Positions 17,407 to 26,448 are shown, numbered from the stretch's first letter. The stretch: DNA of 64,000 nucleotides from Pseudochelatococcus sp047501465 (GCF_047501465.1 NZ_JAZDRL010000001.1:682001-746000); one strand, 5' to 3'. The notes: generated by a model from the sequence alone, not told the origin. Translations and numbers: made by a program.

Positions 17407-18360
17407 TCAGCGCGCCTTTTCGGCAAGCACCTGTAGATAATGCTGAACGACAGTTGCACCCGCAATCGCGGTAATATCAGCGTGATCATAAGGTGGAGAC
17501 ACCTCAACGATATCCATCCCCCGCCAATCGAGATCACGTAGTTCCCACAACAGCATAAGGATATCAATACTCGCAAGCCCACCCGCAACTGGTGTACCTG
17601 TACCTGGAGCAAAAGCGGGATCGAGTACATCGATATCGAACGAGAGGTAAGCAGGGGCACTCCCCACCCTTTCCCGTACACGCTCCGCAAGGGCGGTTAT
17701 GCCGAGCAATCGCGCTTCATATGCATCAATGATCTCGATGCCAAAATCATCCGGCGCTATACTGCGAATACCAATCTGGATCGAGCGCCCAGTATCGATC
17801 AGCCCTTCAGATTCTGCTTGTGTCACAAAAGTTCCATGCGATAGACCGCCGTCCGATTCCCAGGTGTCCTGATGCGCATCGAACTGCACCAATGCCAGCG
17901 GACCATGGATTGCCACGTGGGCCCGCAACAATGGCAATGTAATGGAATGATCGCCACCCAATGTAATAAGCTGGCATCCTGAAGTCAGGATATCCCCCGC
18001 TTGCGCTTCAATCAGTCCTGCCACCTGATCGAGGTGGCGATAGTCAAATGAGCAATCCCCCCAATCGACCACAGTGAGCGCATCAAAAGGATCAAGGCCA
18101 GAGGGAAACTGCGGATCACCATCGAAAATTGCAGAAGCACGCCGCAATGCCTGGGGGCCAAAACGCGTACCAGGGCGATTAGAGGTCGCACAATCAAAAG
18201 GCACGCCCCAAATAGTTGCGTCAACACCCTCAATATCACGGCTGAATCGTCGACGCATGAAAGATAAGGCGCCCGAATAGGTTGGCTCAGATGACCCGCC
18301 CCGTAAATCGCCAAGAAATGCATTATCGGTAGGACGCGGGCGGATAGGATCATCAATCAC
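17407..18360 (-). CDS. speB: Agmatinase
   Basis: 317 residues from a GTG at 18358-18360, chosen because GGAGG sits five bases upstream; the open frame extends further but without a ribosome site. The enzyme hydrolyses agmatine to putrescine and urea with two Mn ions. Ureohydrolase metal motifs are present: LGGDHSITL, FDAHQDTW and SFDIDVLDPAFAPGTGTPV. A guanidinobutyrase or related ureohydrolase cannot be excluded. It is divergent from the effector gene across a 580-base AT-rich region. Confidence 0.88.
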   Translation of the reverse strand: MIDDPIRPRPTDNAFLGDLRGGSSEPTYSGALSFMRRRFSRDIEGVDATIWGVPFDCATSNRPGTRFGPQALRRASAIFDGDPQFPSGLDPFDALTVVDWGDCSFDYRHLDQVAGLIEAQAGDILTSGCQLITLGGDHSITLPLLRAHVAIHGPLALVQFDAHQDTWESDGGLSHGTFVTQAESEGLIDTGRSIQIGIRSIAPDDFGIEIIDAYEARLLGITALAERVRERVGSAPAYLSFDIDVLDPAFAPGTGTPVAGGLASIDILMLLWELRDLDWRGMDIVEVSPPYDHADITAIAGATVVQHYLQVLAEKAR

Positions 18361-18940
18361 AGCAGCCTCCAGGTTTCTGGTTGTCTGGATCAATGATTTC
18401 ACAAAAAAGGAAATTTGAAAGTGCAATCCATAGCAATGGCTCAACAAACAAGAAGTTCGGTCTCATAAAACAAATCTTCTTTTTTGCAAAAAAATCATAA
18501 TTTCTATTTATTACATATAAATAAATCTCAATAAATCCGTATACGCCAATTTATTACATATAAAAAATTATAAATCACAAAATTATTTCACCATAAAAAA
18601 TATCCTTTTTTGACGCAAAAACGCCCTTTTCTGTTTTGTTATTATGCGCTATTATGAACATGTTACTTTGATTGAACCTTTTAATTTTAAAGATTAACTT
18701 TTTTGCAGCAGGTGACATGATGAGTGAATTAGTTATACGTCATGAAAATGCCTTATTTTATTTCTGCCATTTTCCATATCAAATACTTAAAAAATTGGAT
18801 TGCAAACAAGCTTTGCGGTTTTTCAAGCTAAGTGTGAGCTTGTTATTTTCTCCTCCGGGTTTCCGCATCCAACCGGCTATTCGCATAACGCATCCCAACA
18901 ACATGCCAGCAACGGTTATCTTGAACGGAGGACAAAAGTA
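18361..18940. promoter_or_regulatory. AT-rich divergent regulatory region upstream of the effector gene
   Basis: About 580 bases, much more AT-rich than the surroundings. A 15-base direct repeat ATTTATTACATATAA occurs at 18506-18520 and 18549-18563. TTGACG at 18610-18615 is followed by ACGCCC, similar to the upstream region of the family X gene at 3299-3718. A plus-strand frame from 18717 to about 18941 is open but lacks a convincing ribosome site, so I do not call it. Silencing by an H-NS-like protein would fit but is inference. Confidence 0.45.
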
Positions 18941-19798
18941 ATGACCTTCCCCCCTTCACCAGCGAATTCCACCAGATCAACCAGTCACGGAGTAGAGCTC
19001 CAACCCCTGTCGCCACTAGCGTGCAATGACTTTAAAGGAATGAACACGCACGGCAGAGTTGTGCGGGACCTGACGCCAAACCTTCCTCTTGGCAATAGCA
19101 CCTTAACTGCCTCTGAAGAGACCGAACTGGCTCGGCGCGTTGCCAGGTGGAAGGATTACGGGGCAGTTATCGGCGCAATCGTCGGCGTGACTACCTGCGT
19201 CGTTCTAGCGGCCGTTTCCTTTGGTGCGGCACTCTTTGGCACCCCTCTTGGCTTTGCCCTGGGCAAGGAATTAGGCGAAAGAATTGCTGGGCGCTGGGCC
19301 ATTAGTCACCATACGCGCAATATCCTGGAAGAGCGCGCTATCCAAGAATACGGCACGCAAGGAAACGCGTTGGTTAATCAACAAAAAGACTTCGGTGTGG
19401 AGAATGCAAGGGGCACACATCTAGTTGGCAATGGACGTACAGCATCCATTGTTCCCGATTGGTATCAGTATGGCGGTCCAATTACTGTTCGCTCATTGGG
19501 CAATTACGGCTTACAGCTCCAGACTGGATGGAACACTTGGGAAGATGTAGAATTAGAAGGTCGCAAGGAAAACTCAAAAATAATCCTAACAGACTCAATG
19601 ACATTCTCAAGAATTGAATTTCTGGGAAATGAAGCAAAGGTTAAAAATCATGAGGGCGACTGGGTTCTTCTGAAGAGAAAAATGCCAGAGATAAACACGG
19701 TCACACCATATTATGCTATGAATGCTGCTACACAATCATCTATGCTAGAACAAGATTCAAATTTTCAAACACTATTCATGGATCAACCAACACGATAA
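18941..19798 (+). CDS. Candidate type III secretion effector/translocated protein
   Basis: 285 residues from ATG 18941, with GGAGG at 18926-18930; the frame is open 47 codons upstream but without such a site. Residues 1-20 (MTFPPSPANSTRSTSHG) are Pro/Ser/Thr-rich, as in type III secretion signals. A hydrophobic hairpin occupies about residues 70-110 (AVIGAIVGVTTCVVLAAVSF, then FGTPLGFALGKELGERIAG). The C-terminal half is hydrophilic, with WYQYGGPITVRSLGNYGL, GWNTWEDVELEG and GDWVLLKRK. I recognise no domain. A CesT-like chaperone gene follows 31 bases downstream, the classic arrangement of an effector with its chaperone. The secretion system itself is not in this window. Confidence 0.6.
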   Translation: MTFPPSPANSTRSTSHGVELQPLSPLACNDFKGMNTHGRVVRDLTPNLPLGNSTLTASEETELARRVARWKDYGAVIGAIVGVTTCVVLAAVSFGAALFGTPLGFALGKELGERIAGRWAISHHTRNILEERAIQEYGTQGNALVNQQKDFGVENARGTHLVGNGRTASIVPDWYQYGGPITVRSLGNYGLQLQTGWNTWEDVELEGRKENSKIILTDSMTFSRIEFLGNEAKVKNHEGDWVLLKRKMPEINTVTPYYAMNAATQSSMLEQDSNFQTLFMDQPTR

Positions 19799-19829
19799 CT
19801 CATTCCATAATAATAAATCAGGCAGGATA

Positions 19830-20312
19830 ATGATGACCATTTTGGCGAACCACAATGATATGCTGAGGCAGTATGGTCTGGAAATTGGCCTCGAAAATCT
19901 GAGCTTTAACAACGATGGTGAAGCTGTTCTTGTATTCGATGATATTTTTGTTCGATTTATGTATGATGAACCCAAACAAATGATACTGCTGACTTCACCG
20001 GTTGTGTATGAAGCAATCACGCATGATGCGGATGTGTATGCCAGCCTTTTGGAGCTTAATCTCGTAGGCATTCTCAATGGGGCAGGATCAGTCGGGCTTG
20101 ACCGTGAGATGAATGTACTCACTTTTGCGCATAACATCTCATTGATTGGCTTGGATCAAAATCGATTTAATCAGTTCGTCGACTCCTGCGTGGATCTAAT
20201 CGATAGTTGGCGCAAGCTTATCAGCTCCGAGAGTTTTCCAAAAACAACTCAAGAGGCGCCCTCCCTTACCCAAACCCATGATACAGACAACATCGTTACA
20301 ACACGCGTATAA
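19830..20312 (+). CDS. Class I type III secretion chaperone (CesT/Tir chaperone-like)
   Basis: 160 residues, acidic, of typical chaperone length. It begins MMTILANHNDMLRQYGLEIGL, with an AGGCAGGA site suiting the second ATG (19833). The pattern LENLSFNNDGEAVLVFDD, then a short strand, ILLTSPVVYEA, and LYASLLELNLVGILNGAGSVG / LDREMNVLTFAHNI resembles the class I chaperone fold (helix, strands, helix LELN, GAGxxLD, final helix FVDSCVDLIDSWRKLI). It would bind the N-terminal part of the protein encoded just upstream. The Thr/Ser-rich tail after residue 135 is extra. A YbjN-like protein with a similar fold is the main alternative. Confidence 0.72.
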   Translation: MMTILANHNDMLRQYGLEIGLENLSFNNDGEAVLVFDDIFVRFMYDEPKQMILLTSPVVYEAITHDADVYASLLELNLVGILNGAGSVGLDREMNVLTFAHNISLIGLDQNRFNQFVDSCVDLIDSWRKLISSESFPKTTQEAPSLTQTHDTDNIVTTRV

Positions 20313-20524
20313 GCGATCAGCTTTATCGTTGAAGAGAAGGGCATATTACCTCAGGCACCTTGGAATTTACCCCAAACATAATTATCTATCGAAAACGTGA
20401 GACGATGATGTCCTGTCCAGACGTGACTGGCACATAGGTTCACGGTATTGTCCGATTGGCGTTTTCCGATTAGCGCCTTATGTTTAGGCATAGCCTTAAT
20501 GCCAATTCCTGAAGGTGGGCGTGT

Positions 20525-20851
20525 ATGACGCAGGATCCTTTTCGTCGAGATCCATATGGTTTCGCGCGTACGCGCGTGATGCGACTGAACAAATGGCAGC
20601 TGGTATTAATATCAGCCCTGGCCTTGGCTGCTGTTCTTACCCTTGTGGTTGTAGCAGCGGGCGCTTTCTTAGTGCTGTTTCCCATTGTTCTTTTTGTAGG
20701 CTTGATTGCAGGCATGTTGTCACGTTGGCGCGGCTCCAAACCTGCGCGCGCGCCTCAGAACAGTGGAGCACGCGCTAACTGGCCACCTGAACAAATCATT
20801 GATGCTGAATACGTGATCCTCTCCGACAAAAGCCGCGATGAGAAACCATGA
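20525..20851 (+). CDS. Small membrane protein, unknown function
   Basis: 108 residues, ATG at 20525 with GAAGGTGGG upstream. Polar N-terminus MTQDPFRRDPYGFARTR, two adjacent hydrophobic helices (about residues 25-50 and 50-66), then a basic loop and a C-terminal motif ANWPPEQIIDAEYVILSD. The topology predicts both ends in the cytoplasm. It lies upstream of nadK in the same direction. No named family recognised. Confidence 0.7.
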   Translation: MTQDPFRRDPYGFARTRVMRLNKWQLVLISALALAAVLTLVVVAAGAFLVLFPIVLFVGLIAGMLSRWRGSKPARAPQNSGARANWPPEQIIDAEYVILSDKSRDEKP

Positions 20852-21040
20852 TCCCTTGGATAAAAAGCGGATCACTTTCCTCCCTTGCGATAGATCAATA
20901 AGGACGGAATAAACTATCCGTCCCAATCGCGATTTTATGACCGGCAATGATTGCAAAAACCCTTCTTATCCATAGCAGGCAACAATGCGCCTGACGCATC
21001 ATGGATTGTCATGTCAGCGCCCTCAACGTACAGTCGCGAA

Positions 21041-21814
21041 ATGACAAAAAGTCCCTCAACGGTTGCATTCGTCGCTAGCGATACACCTGAAGCGCAAGCC
21101 GCCAAAGCGCGCCTTGAGACGATCTATGGTGCGCATGATCCTGATCATGCTGCTCTCGTTGTGGCACTGGGCGGTGATGGCCTGATGCTGCAGACGTTAC
21201 ATCGGTTCATGGGCACCGGCATCCCCATTTATGGAATGAACCGGGGCTCTGTCGGCTTCCTGATGAATGAATTTCGCGAAGACGCTCTTCTGGAACGTCT
21301 GACCAGCGCGGAACGTAGCGTCGTGCACCCCTTGCTTATGCATGCGCATGACATCCATGGCCGGAAATTCAGCGCTCACGGCATTAACGAGGTGTTCTTG
21401 TCGCGCCAAACATATCAAGCCGCGAAGATCAGGGTTTATGTTGATGAGAAAATCAGGCTCGACGAACTGATAGCTGATGGCATCATGGTGGCAACGCCTG
21501 CAGGCTCCACGGCTTATAATCTTTCGGCTAATGGTCCAATTCTACCTTTGAATGCTCCTTTGCTGGCTTTAACACCAATTTCAGCCTTTAGGCCTCGACA
21601 TTGGCGCGGTGCACTATTGCCAGATCATGCGCGATTGCGGTTTGATGTGCTGGAAGCAGAAAAGCGGCCGGTAAACGCCGTAGCCGACCATACGGAAATT
21701 CAGTCTGTCGCCTATGTTGATATCGCTCTTGATCCTAATGTGGAGCTGGTAATGCTGCACGATCCGGGGCATAGCCTTGATGAGCGTATTTTGCGTGCGC
21801 AGTTCGGGTATTGA
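21041..21814 (+). CDS. nadK: NAD kinase
   Basis: 257 residues from ATG 21041 (MTKSPSTVAFVASDTPEAQ), which matches where alphaproteobacterial NadK proteins begin; 21011 is an alternative ATG and ribosome sites are weak at both. It phosphorylates NAD to NADP using ATP or polyphosphate. Visible motifs are VVALGGDGLMLQTLH, YGMNRGSVGFLMNEF, HGINEVFLSR, and DGIMVATPAGSTAYNLSANGP. The gene that follows starts within a few bases of the stop codon. Confidence 0.95.
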   Translation: MTKSPSTVAFVASDTPEAQAAKARLETIYGAHDPDHAALVVALGGDGLMLQTLHRFMGTGIPIYGMNRGSVGFLMNEFREDALLERLTSAERSVVHPLLMHAHDIHGRKFSAHGINEVFLSRQTYQAAKIRVYVDEKIRLDELIADGIMVATPAGSTAYNLSANGPILPLNAPLLALTPISAFRPRHWRGALLPDHARLRFDVLEAEKRPVNAVADHTEIQSVAYVDIALDPNVELVMLHDPGHSLDERILRAQFGY

Positions 21815-21817
21815 GTG

Positions 21818-22822
21818 ATGATAAGAATCCGATTTTATCCAAGGCAGCCTTTGCAGCATATGGTTACAATTCAGCCTTTCAGGCCCATATTTGTACACCC
21901 CTTCGCGCATATATTGGCGATATTATTGGCGATATCCTCGCCGATGAAAGCGCATGCTCAAGAGCGTTATGAGGCACCAAAGGCTATTCCTATTACACCT
22001 ATCCTGCCCATGGAAAGCACAGTTGGCGACTCGCCCCGCACCTTGCCTCAATCAATTCAGCAAGACTCGCGCGCGGTCTTTACTTTGTCACTGACTGCAA
22101 CGCTGGCAGGCAGCCGCATTCCAATCCAATCCGGCCTGGTGTGGCGTATTTATGCTGCCGTTCCCGGGGCTGAGCCTGCACTGGTTTCAGAACTTATTGA
22201 TGCAACGCCACGTCAGATCTTGCCGCAGGGCAACTATATCGTTCATGTTTCTTATGGCTTCGCGAGCGCCATGCAGCGATTTGCGCTTAATGCTGATACG
22301 GCATCGCAACTAGCAATCAGTGCGGGCGGCCTAAGGGTAACAGGCGTTGTTGGCCAGGATCCGATTGAGCCACAAGATCTGACCTATGCGGTTTACCTGC
22401 CTGAGCAAAACAACCCTGAAGGACGCCTTGTGGCTAATAACATCGCGTCTGGCGATACACTGCGCTTGCCAGAGGGAGATTATCATGTGGTATCGAATTA
22501 CGGTACATCCAACGCGATTTCCCGGACAGATCTATCAGTGGAGGCAGGTAAGGTAACTGATGCAACAATCAATCACCGTGGCGCAAAGGTCACCTTGAAG
22601 CTTGTTGCGAATGAGGGTGCGGAGGCTTTTGCCGGTACGGCATTCAGCATACTCACACCAGGTGGCGACACTATTTACGAAGAAGTCGGCGCCTTTCCTT
22701 CCCTGATCCTGGCTGAAGGTGATTATGTTGTTGTTGCGCGCCATGAAGGGCAAGTTTATTCGCGTGAATTTACGGTTGAGAGTGGCGCAGATAGTGATAT
22801 CGAAATTGTTGGACAGCAATAA
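21818..22822 (+). CDS. Exported protein with three beta-repeat units
   Basis: 334 residues. The long N-region (about 30 residues) leads to a hydrophobic segment HILAILLAISSPMKAHAQ, a likely signal peptide cut after AHA. The mature protein contains three similar units of beta-sandwich type: ILPQGNYIVHVSYGFASAMQ, LPEGDYHVVSNYGTSNAIS, and LAEGDYVVVARHEGQVYSRE. Each starts with a (L/I)xxGxYxV pattern and precedes a strand such as DLSVEAGKVTDATI. It lies directly after nadK (ATG 21818, GTG 21815 possible), suggesting co-transcription. Probably periplasmic; function unknown. Confidence 0.75.
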   Translation: MIRIRFYPRQPLQHMVTIQPFRPIFVHPFAHILAILLAISSPMKAHAQERYEAPKAIPITPILPMESTVGDSPRTLPQSIQQDSRAVFTLSLTATLAGSRIPIQSGLVWRIYAAVPGAEPALVSELIDATPRQILPQGNYIVHVSYGFASAMQRFALNADTASQLAISAGGLRVTGVVGQDPIEPQDLTYAVYLPEQNNPEGRLVANNIASGDTLRLPEGDYHVVSNYGTSNAISRTDLSVEAGKVTDATINHRGAKVTLKLVANEGAEAFAGTAFSILTPGGDTIYEEVGAFPSLILAEGDYVVVARHEGQVYSREFTVESGADSDIEIVGQQ

Positions 22823-23011
22823 AACGCAAAGAAGACGCTCTGCAATGCACCTTACAGCTACCCACGAAATGCAACAATTAAAATATCGTAAACAACAAAT
22901 GCGTGATGCAGACTTTGTGATTATTATTTGAATATAACCCACTGCAATATTTTTATTAAATATGCACTACATGGGCTTGGCAGATCAGCTTAAAACAGTC
23001 ACGATTCAGGG

Positions 23012-23818
23012 ATGATAAATCCAGTAAGTCCCTTATCCATTGCGGTAGCGCAGAGCCATGTTTTTGCTGACGTTCATGCCAATGGCCGTCATGTGCGTGC
23101 CTTAATGCAGCGTGCGCATAATAAGGGCGCTCGTCTTATTCATTTTACTGAAGGCGCTCTGTCGGGGCGGGCGCGCAATCAAATCAACAATTGGCAAAGG
23201 GTTGATTGGGCTGCCCTTGATGCTGAGCTCGCGGAGACTGCCAGTTTTGCCCGCAAGCTGAAGCTGTGGACTGTAATTGGCTGTAATCATCGCTTACCCG
23301 CACCGCAAGAGCCTCATAACAGTCTCTACGTTATTTCAGATCATGGCGTAATCGTTACGCGCTACGACAAGCGCCTGTGCTCCAATGATGGCACCAGCCT
23401 TTGGTACACACCCGGATGGGCCTCCACGACCTTTATCGTTGATGGCTATCGTTTCGGGTGCGCGCTATCGACAGAGGTGCACTATCCGGAATTGTTTGCA
23501 GCTTATGAACGGCTTTCAACCGATGTTGTTTTGTTGTCGGCTTACCACGATGAGGCGATTTTCGCGATTGAATCGCAAGCTCACGCCGCCATCAATGCCC
23601 TATGGATTGGTATGTCGACGCCAGTCGAAACCAGTAAGGGACTGCCAGGGGGTATTATAGGCCCGGATGGTAATTTTCTCGCGCGAGCACGGCGAGGGCA
23701 AGCATCTGTAGTGATTGCCACCATCGATCATACGCGCCCTGAATACACCAAGGTGCGCAATCACCCGCGCTTCAAGCGCGCGCCTGAAAAGTTCAACCGG
23801 GATCGCATAGAGGCATAA
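23012..23818 (+). CDS. Carbon-nitrogen hydrolase (nitrilase) family protein with Ser in place of the catalytic Cys
   Basis: 268 residues with the nitrilase superfamily layout. The Glu is in HFTEGALSG (residue near 47), the Lys in TRYDKRLCSNDG (near 119), and the third motif is FGCALSTEVHYPELF (near 152-166). In the family the third motif has Cys seven residues before the Glu of PE; here this position is Ser (codon TCG). The nearby Cys (GCAL) is three residues earlier, so a shift is not excluded. Enzyme activity is therefore doubtful, and it may be a non-catalytic member. It stands alone, convergent with thrS. Confidence 0.8.
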   Translation: MINPVSPLSIAVAQSHVFADVHANGRHVRALMQRAHNKGARLIHFTEGALSGRARNQINNWQRVDWAALDAELAETASFARKLKLWTVIGCNHRLPAPQEPHNSLYVISDHGVIVTRYDKRLCSNDGTSLWYTPGWASTTFIVDGYRFGCALSTEVHYPELFAAYERLSTDVVLLSAYHDEAIFAIESQAHAAINALWIGMSTPVETSKGLPGGIIGPDGNFLARARRGQASVVIATIDHTRPEYTKVRNHPRFKRAPEKFNRDRIEA

Positions 23819-23828
23819 GCGATCAGGC

Positions 23829-23863
23829 AATCGAGGCGCAGCAAAGGATGCCGCGCCTCGATT
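23829..23863. terminator. Hairpin terminator between convergent genes
   Basis: AATCGAGGCGC (23829-23839) pairs with GCGCCTCGATT (23853-23863). An outer GATCA/TGATC pair extends it. It lies between the nitrilase-like gene and thrS. Confidence 0.65.
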
Positions 23864-23874
23864 ATTGATCAAGC

Positions 23875-25845
23875 TTACTCGGCAGCACTTTTTGCATGCT
23901 CAGCACGGCGCGCATCTGGCGTCATGCTCTCGCTCACCAGCATATTCAGCGCCTCTTCCAGCGTTAGCTGCTGTTGAGCCTGCGATCCCAACCTCCGGAT
24001 TGAAACAGAGCGATTTTCGCCCTCCTTCTTTCCAACAACGATCAGCACCGGCACCTTTGCAAGCGAGTGCTCGCGCACCTTGTAGGTGATCTTTTCGTTG
24101 CGCAGATCCATTTCGACACGCAGCCCCAGCTTCTCGGCTTCCGCAGCAACTTCGCGTGCGTAGTCATCCGCATCCGAAGTGATGGTGGCCACCACGGCCT
24201 GAAGCGGCGAGAACCAAAGCGGGAAGTGCCCTGCAAAGTGCTCGATCAGAATGCCAAGGAAGCGCTCCATTGATCCACAGATCGCGCGGTGCACCATAAC
24301 CGGCGTTTTCTTCTGCCCGTCCTGATCCACGAAAAAGGCACCGAAACGCTCAGGCAAGTTAAAGTCGACCTGCGTCGTGCCACACTGCCAGTCCCGGCCA
24401 ATAGCATCACGCAGCACGTACTCGAACTTCGGCCCGTAGAAAGCCCCCTCGCCTGGGAAAATCTCGGTCTTGATGCGGTTGCCAGAGCGTGCGCGGATCA
24501 TTTCCAGCACATTGCCCATAACCTCTTCCGCGTGATCCCACATCTCATCGGTTCCGACGCGCTTTTCCGGCCGCGTTGAGAGCTTCACAACGATGTTGTT
24601 CAGATCAAAGCCAAAATCAGCATAGGTCGTGAGGATGAGATCATTGATCTTCAGGCATTCGTCTGCAAGCTGATCCTCGGTGCAGAATACGTGCGCATCA
24701 TCTTGCGTAAAGGCACGCACACGCATAAGACCATGCAGCGCACCTGATGGCTCGTAACGCGACACTGCACCAAATTCTGCAAGCCTTAGAGGTAGATCGC
24801 GGTAAGACTTAAGACCATGCTTGAATACCTGCACATGACCAGGGCAGTTCATGGGCTTGATGGCAAATACGCGATCATCTTCCGTTTGGGTGACGAACAT
24901 GTTCTCGCGATACCAGGCCCAGTGACCTGAGGTCTCCCACATTGCCTTATCGAGAATCTGCGGCGTGTTAATCTCGCGATAATCGCCATGCAACCTGCGG
25001 CGCATATAGTGGAGCAGCTGCTGGAACATGGTCCAGCCCTTGTCGTGCCAGAATACAACGCCCGGCCCCTCTTCCTGGAAGTGGAACAGGTCCATCTCTC
25101 GGCCAAGCCTGCGATGATCGCGCTTTTCTGCCTCTTCCAGCTGGTGCAGGTAGTTATCGAGATCGGCCTGCGTCGCCCATGCGGTGGCATAGATGCGGGT
25201 CAGCATAGGATTATTGGAATCACCACGCCAATAAGCACCTGCAACCTTCATCAACTTGAAAGCAGTACCAATCTTGCCAACACTTGTCATATGCGGGCCA
25301 CGGCAAAGATCGAGCCAATCGCCCTGACGGTAGATTTTCAGATCGTCACCAGCTGGAATGGCATCAACGAGCTCAACCTTGAACAGCTCCCCTTTATCGC
25401 GGAAGTAGGTCTTGGCTTGCTCGCGCGTCCATAATTCCTTGGTGAAAGGCGCATCACGGGCGATGATTTTTTTCATTTCCGCTTCGATGGCTTCAAAGTC
25501 ATCGGGCGTGAATGGCTCGTTGCGTGCGAAATCGTAGTAGAAGCCGTTCTCGATAACGGGACCGATCGTCACCTGCGTGCCGGGCCACAGCGTTTGTACA
25601 GCTTCTGCGAGCACGTGGGCGCAATCGTGGCGGATCAGCTCAAGCGCGCGTGGGTCTTCACGTGTAAGGAACTCAATCCGTGCATCAGCATTGATTGCAT
25701 CCGACAGATCACGCACTTCGCCATCGATCGCCATGGCAACTGTGCGCTTGGCGAGTGACTTGGCAATGCCTTCAGCAATTTCACGTCCACTGATGCCAGC
25801 TGCATATTCACGCGCTGCGCCATCGGGAAAAGTCAAAGTAATCAT
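23875..25845 (-). CDS. thrS: Threonyl-tRNA synthetase
   Basis: 656 residues from ATG 25845 (MITLTFPDGAAREY), preceded by GGAGATTG; the open frame extends ten codons further but does not match. It charges tRNA-Thr. The TGS domain is at residues 1-60, the editing domain has HDCAHVLAEAVQ (HxxxH), and the catalytic domain has motif 2 and GMYGPK-like GEGAFYGPKFEYVLRDAIG, with the class II ATP site CGTTQVDFNLPERF. The C-terminal anticodon-binding domain follows (FPLWFSPLQAVVATIT). Confidence 0.97.
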   Translation of the reverse strand: MITLTFPDGAAREYAAGISGREIAEGIAKSLAKRTVAMAIDGEVRDLSDAINADARIEFLTREDPRALELIRHDCAHVLAEAVQTLWPGTQVTIGPVIENGFYYDFARNEPFTPDDFEAIEAEMKKIIARDAPFTKELWTREQAKTYFRDKGELFKVELVDAIPAGDDLKIYRQGDWLDLCRGPHMTSVGKIGTAFKLMKVAGAYWRGDSNNPMLTRIYATAWATQADLDNYLHQLEEAEKRDHRRLGREMDLFHFQEEGPGVVFWHDKGWTMFQQLLHYMRRRLHGDYREINTPQILDKAMWETSGHWAWYRENMFVTQTEDDRVFAIKPMNCPGHVQVFKHGLKSYRDLPLRLAEFGAVSRYEPSGALHGLMRVRAFTQDDAHVFCTEDQLADECLKINDLILTTYADFGFDLNNIVVKLSTRPEKRVGTDEMWDHAEEVMGNVLEMIRARSGNRIKTEIFPGEGAFYGPKFEYVLRDAIGRDWQCGTTQVDFNLPERFGAFFVDQDGQKKTPVMVHRAICGSMERFLGILIEHFAGHFPLWFSPLQAVVATITSDADDYAREVAAEAEKLGLRVEMDLRNEKITYKVREHSLAKVPVLIVVGKKEGENRSVSIRRLGSQAQQQLTLEEALNMLVSESMTPDARRAEHAKSAAE

Positions 25846-25896
25846 CAACAATCTCCAGCTCACTCCTGCGCACAAAGCAGGTAAGCGTTCACACGG

Positions 25897-26319
25897 TCAT
25901 GGGATGGGTTTAGAACCAGATACCGAGGCATCGTCGCCATCCGTTCCGACGGCCTCGCAAATCATGGGCGTATCGTCCAGCGGTGGAGCATTCGTACCCC
26001 GCCAGCGCCCATAATTCCACGGCTTATACCATCGGTGTCCTTCCGGCAATGTATCAGGCACAAGATCAAGCCCCTGCGTCCCCAGCGGATGACAGCGACA
26101 GATACGTGCAAAGCCCATCCAGCCCCCTGGCCAGAAGCCATAACGCTCGATGGCTTCATCTGTATAGTAAGAGCAGCTTGGTAGATGTCTGCAGTGGCGT
26201 CCTAGTATGGAGGATAGGGTAAGCTGATAAGCGCGAATAAAAACATGCGCGACAGCAACGCCCGGGCGCCTGATAAGCTTGGAAAATAGTGATTTTTTAT
26301 CGATGTACCGTTCGATCAT
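25897..26319 (-). CDS. yidD: Membrane protein insertion efficiency factor YidD
   Basis: 140 residues. YidD is a small membrane-associated protein that helps YidC-dependent insertion. The core shows AYQLTLSSILGRHCRHLPSC (near residue 29-48), SYYTDEAIERYGFWPGGWMG, and ARICRCHPLG. There is a C-terminal extension of about 40 residues compared with the short family form. It lies upstream of thrS in the same direction, 51 bases apart. Confidence 0.92.
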   Translation of the reverse strand: MIERYIDKKSLFSKLIRRPGVAVAHVFIRAYQLTLSSILGRHCRHLPSCSYYTDEAIERYGFWPGGWMGFARICRCHPLGTQGLDLVPDTLPEGHRWYKPWNYGRWRGTNAPPLDDTPMICEAVGTDGDDASVSGSKPIP

Positions 26320-26448
26320 AGTATGTATGGCTATCGTTTAATGCACATAAGATCGCGGATTTCTGCCACTTGCCGAAACATCTGAATTGCTAACCAATTG
26401 GTGAGCTTTATGCAACATAATCGCGTAAGTGAAACTTGGAGGAATGCC

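Noticed and set aside
18672..18941. Plus-strand frame before the effector gene
   Set aside because: Hydrophobic and AT-driven, with no convincing ribosome site; treated as part of the regulatory region.
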